Part shown: piece by piece, positions 61,042 through 64,000 of the stretch | How the letters are laid out: the number at the start of each line of letters is the position of its first letter | Numbering within the stretch: the stretch's first letter is position 1 | NCBI RefSeq assembly: GCF_903645285.1 | Contig: NZ_CAHJXN010000001.1 | Location: 226,001 to 290,000 of the forward strand | From: Streptococcus thalassemiae | GTDB lineage: Bacteria > Bacillota > Bacilli > Lactobacillales > Streptococcaceae | Length of the DNA: 64,000 nt | Direction: 5' to 3' | The notes under the pieces: model-generated | Seen by the model: only the letters and a program-made list of their open reading frames with translations | Database searches by the model: none | Told to the model about the DNA's origin: nothing | Translations under genes and position numbers: made by a program

Positions 61042-62064
61042 TTAATCTACTTTTACAATCCAACCTTCTGGCGCTGGAATATCACCAAACTGAATTCCTG
61101 TCAATTCATCATAGAGCTTACGAGTCACAGGTCCTACTTCTGTTTCACTATAGAATACATGGAAATCATCACCGTGCTGAATACCTCCAATTGGAGAAAT
61201 AACCGCTGCTGTACCACAGGCACCTGCCTCTACAAAACGGTCAAGGTTATCAATTGGAACATCACCCTCAATAGGAGTTAAGCCCAAGCGATGTTCTGCC
61301 AAATAAAGCAAGGAATACTTGGTAATAGATGGCAAGATAGATGGACTCAATGGTGTTACAAATTCATTATCAGCTGTAATTCCAAAGAAGTTAGCTGATC
61401 CGACTTCTTCAATCTTTGTATGAGTTGAAGGGTCTAGGTAAATAACATCTGAGAAATGACGTGATTTAGCCAATTTCCCTGGCAAGAGACTGGCAGCATA
61501 ATTCCCACCAACCTTAGCCGCACCTGTACCATTTGGAGCGGCACGGTCGTATTCATCCTGAATCAAGAAGTTGGTTGGAACCAATCCACCCTTAAAGTAA
61601 TTTCCAACTGGCATGGCAAAGATGGTGAAAATGTATTCCTCTGCTGGTTTAACCCCAATAATATCTCCAACACCAATCAAAAGAGGGCGAAGATAGAGGG
61701 TTCCACCTGTTCCATATGGAGGTACATATTCTTCATTCGCACGAACAACTGCCTTACAAGCTTCTACAAACATGTCTGTCGGAACTTGTGGCATCAAGAG
61801 ACGGTCACATGTCCGTTGCAGGCGTTTGGCATTTTCATCAGGACGGAACAGTTGAATACTGCCATCCTTAGTACGATAAGCTTTCAAACCTTCAAATGCT
61901 TGTTGTCCATAGTGGAGACTTGGAGAAGACTCTGAAATATGCAAAGTTGCATCCTCTGTAAGCTCTCCTTGATTCCATTGTCCATTTTTAAAATGAGCAA
62001 TATAGCGATAAGGTAATTTCATATAGGAAAAACCAAGGTTTTCCCAATCAATCGTTACTGTCAT
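61042..62064 (-). CDS. ilvE: Branched-chain amino acid aminotransferase
   Basis: 340-residue fold-IV PLP transaminase for Leu, Ile and Val. PLP Lys in GGNYAASLLPGKLAKSRHFSDVIYLD (about residues 190-215), substrate region LSPSILPSITKYSLL (about 255-269). Single gene upstream of the lipoprotein gene on the same strand (22 bases), and downstream of parC. Confidence 0.94.
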   Translation of the reverse strand: MTVTIDWENLGFSYMKLPYRYIAHFKNGQWNQGELTEDATLHISESSPSLHYGQQAFEGLKAYRTKDGSIQLFRPDENAKRLQRTCDRLLMPQVPTDMFVEACKAVVRANEEYVPPYGTGGTLYLRPLLIGVGDIIGVKPAEEYIFTIFAMPVGNYFKGGLVPTNFLIQDEYDRAAPNGTGAAKVGGNYAASLLPGKLAKSRHFSDVIYLDPSTHTKIEEVGSANFFGITADNEFVTPLSPSILPSITKYSLLYLAEHRLGLTPIEGDVPIDNLDRFVEAGACGTAAVISPIGGIQHGDDFHVFYSETEVGPVTRKLYDELTGIQFGDIPAPEGWIVKVD

Positions 62065-62198
62065 ATTCCACTCCTTATTCTAAAAACCTATTTCTTATAT
62101 TCTACACTATTTTTCTAAAATAGCAAGTATATTTTGTAATTTTCAGAAAATTTCTTCAATAAAAAGAACCAGCTCTTAGAACTGATTCTTCATTTCAC

Positions 62199-64000
62199 TT
62201 ATTTAGCTTCAGTAAATACTTCTTTAAGATAAGCGTCAAAAACTTCTTCATCTGAAATCGTGTCAGAAATGAAGCTTCCATTGCTAGTGCGTTCTGACAA
62301 GTTCAAGTCTTGCAATCGGCTTTCATAGATTGTTCCTTTGTTGGATTGAACAAGCAGAGTTTGGTCGTTCTCGTCCACTTCTGTACTAAAGAGGTCACCA
62401 ACGAAGCCTTGTTCTGCAACTGCTCCTGCTAAGAAGACACGGTGCGGTTTGTTTTTCAACTCACGCAAAACTTGTAAACCACGTTTGGCACGGCTGGTTG
62501 CTGGAATTTCCTCAATAGAAACACGTTTCAAGCTTCCACGCTGGGTCAAGAGGTAGAAGGATGAGGTGTTACAGATAAAGGCGGATTGGAGGGCATCATC
62601 TTCTTTCAGGTTCATAGCCTTGACCCCTGCAGCCTTGGCACCGACAACTGGAACCTCTTCGATATTGAAACGAAGGGCATAACCATTTTGGCTAATCAAG
62701 AGAACATCATCCAGTTTAATCGGAGCTACTGCCACAATCTTGTCTGTATCGTCTTTGAGCTTAGCATACTTGACAGACTTAGACTTGTAGGTCCGCCATG
62801 GAGTGAATTCTTTGCGTTCTACGCGCTTGATTTGACCGAGACGAGTAGCTGCAAAATAAGTTGTCGCATCATCAAACTGATCTACTACTTCAACATAAAG
62901 GATTTCTTCGTTAGTTTCAAAGTTTGTAATGGTCTGGCTCAGATGCTCTCCGATGTCCTTCCAGCGAATATCTGCTAATTCATGGATTGGTCTGTAGATG
63001 ACATTTCCAAGACTTGTGAACATCAAGAGGTGCTGGGTTGTCTTGGCAGATTGAACAAAAATCAAACGGTCGTCATCACGTTTGCCAATTTCTTCCAGCG
63101 TTGAAGCGGCAAAGGAACGTGGGCTGGTACGCTTGATGTAACCTGCCTTGGTCACGCTGACGTAGGTATCTTCCTCAGCAATCAGACTAGCTGTATCAAT
63201 CTCGATTGCTTTTGCTGTGTCTTCTAAAGTGCTCAAACGTGGTGTCGCAAATTTCTTCTTAACCTCACGAAGCTCTTTCTTCATGAGATTGTACATAGTC
63301 CGCTCATCACCGATAATAGCCGCAAGCATGGCAATCTTCTCACGAAGTTCTGCTTCTTCTTCCTGCAAGACAACTACGTCTGTATTGGTCAAACGGTACA
63401 GTTGCAAGGTTACGATAGCCTCAGCCTGCTCTTCTGTAAAGTCATAGCTGACCTTAAGGTTTTCCTTGGCGTCCGCCTTATTCTCAGAAGCGCGGATAAG
63501 AGCAATGACTTCGTCCAAAATCGAAATCACACGAATCAAACCTTCGACAATATGGAGACGCTTCTCAGCCTTTTCCTTGTCAAAGCGTGAACGCGCCAAA
63601 ATCACTTCTCGACGGTGGGCGATATAGCTAGACAAGATTGGAACGATCCCAACCTGACGAGGCGTGAAATTGTCAATCGCCACCATGTTAAAGTTGTAGT
63701 TGATTTGCAGGTCTGTGTATTTGAAAAGATAATTAAGAACAAGCTCCGTATTGGCATCTTTTTTTAGCTCAATAGCAATACGTAGACCATCACGGTCAGA
63801 CTCATCGCGAACCTCAGCAATCCCAGCCACCTTGTTATTGACACGAACATCATCGATTTTCTTGACTAGATTGGCCTTGTTGATTTCATAAGGAATCTCA
63901 GTGACAACGATTTGTTCCTTACCGCCTTTTAGCTTTTCAATCTCAGTCTTGGAACGAATAACCACGCGCCCTTTCCCAGTTTCATAGGCCTTCTTGATTT
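62199..64000 (-). CDS. parC: DNA topoisomerase IV subunit A, C-terminal part (runs off the window)
   Basis: At least 600 C-terminal residues of ParC. Visible: end of the breakage-reunion domain with the coiled-coil arm (about 100-200 of the visible part: LRVRSRFD-like, REVILARSRFDKEKAEKRLHIVEG), then the C-terminal beta-pinwheel repeats with blades such as KAGYIKRTS, TRLGQIKRVERKEF, QNGYALRFNIEEV and QRGSLKRVSIEEI. The N-terminal region with the quinolone-resistance residues and active-site Tyr is outside the window. The upstream parE neighbour is not visible. Confidence 0.95.
   Translation of the reverse strand, partial: IKKAYETGKGRVVIRSKTEIEKLKGGKEQIVVTEIPYEINKANLVKKIDDVRVNNKVAGIAEVRDESDRDGLRIAIELKKDANTELVLNYLFKYTDLQINYNFNMVAIDNFTPRQVGIVPILSSYIAHRREVILARSRFDKEKAEKRLHIVEGLIRVISILDEVIALIRASENKADAKENLKVSYDFTEEQAEAIVTLQLYRLTNTDVVVLQEEEAELREKIAMLAAIIGDERTMYNLMKKELREVKKKFATPRLSTLEDTAKAIEIDTASLIAEEDTYVSVTKAGYIKRTSPRSFAASTLEEIGKRDDDRLIFVQSAKTTQHLLMFTSLGNVIYRPIHELADIRWKDIGEHLSQTITNFETNEEILYVEVVDQFDDATTYFAATRLGQIKRVERKEFTPWRTYKSKSVKYAKLKDDTDKIVAVAPIKLDDVLLISQNGYALRFNIEEVPVVGAKAAGVKAMNLKEDDALQSAFICNTSSFYLLTQRGSLKRVSIEEIPATSRAKRGLQVLRELKNKPHRVFLAGAVAEQGFVGDLFSTEVDENDQTLLVQSNKGTIYESRLQDLNLSERTSNGSFISDTISDEEVFDAYLKEVFTEAK

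Overview
The window looks like a chromosome segment of Streptococcus pneumoniae or a very close mitis-group relative. Four BOX interspersed repeats are present, including the BOX-A sequence typical of pneumococcus. The tmRNA tag (A)KNNTSYALAA, the low GC content and the gene order (parC, ilvE, rpsA, suf, dacA, ssrA, fru, ftsK, thiI, tvr locus, argR, pepX, dnaE, pfkA, pyk, tex, bceAB, lysine decarboxylase) also fit. Species assignment rests on recognition, not on a database search.

Layout. Bases 1-12.6 kb: start of a lysine/arginine-type decarboxylase with a long structured RNA candidate in front of it, a VIT/CCC1-type transporter, a BceAB-type peptide-antibiotic ABC exporter with a 36-residue upstream ORF and a BceR-like palindrome, small membrane proteins, SprT, Tex, a second independent small-RNA candidate, a two-subunit permease operon and a DUF4300 lipoprotein. 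12.6-14.2 kb: decayed repressor and integrase of a lost prophage or integrative element, then a BOX. 14.2-23.1 kb: glycolysis (pyk, pfkA), DNA polymerase III alpha (dnaE), PepX and ArgR. 23.2-33.2 kb: a phase-variable type I restriction-modification island (tvr type): hsdR, three hsdS genes, tyrosine recombinase, Doc/AbrB-type toxin-antitoxin pair and hsdM. 33.5-45.4 kb: ATP-grasp and two esterases, thiI and cysteine desulfurase, ftsK/spoIIIE, and the fructose operon fruR-fruK-fruA. 45.5-46.2 kb: tRNA-Ser, then tmRNA with what looks like an old integration-site scar at its 3' end. 46.7-64 kb: AI-2E-type exporter, PBP3 (dacA), sufCDSUB Fe-S assembly operon, dnaX and a free methionine sulfoxide reductase, rpsA, tRNA-Gln and tRNA-Tyr, an oligopeptide-binding lipoprotein, ilvE and the C-terminal part of parC.

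The richest region is the tvr locus. Two HsdS reading frames are complete two-domain specificity subunits and one, next to hsdM, is a half gene. Four copies of a 10-bp core (AAATCCCGAT on the coding strand) sit exactly at the half-gene ends and at the inter-domain junctions, always in the same reading frame and orientation. Two of them lie within a 34-bp perfect direct repeat that also carries a ribosome binding site and start codon. Recombination between these copies would swap target recognition domains or loop out a circle of about 3 kb with hsdS, toxin-antitoxin and recombinase. This type of locus is known in pneumococcus; the exact arrangement here is read from the sequence.

Less expected signals are two structured non-coding RNA candidates with good promoters and terminators (538-865 and 8842-8966, both minus strand), the short ORF in front of bceA, and the degraded phage or att remnants.
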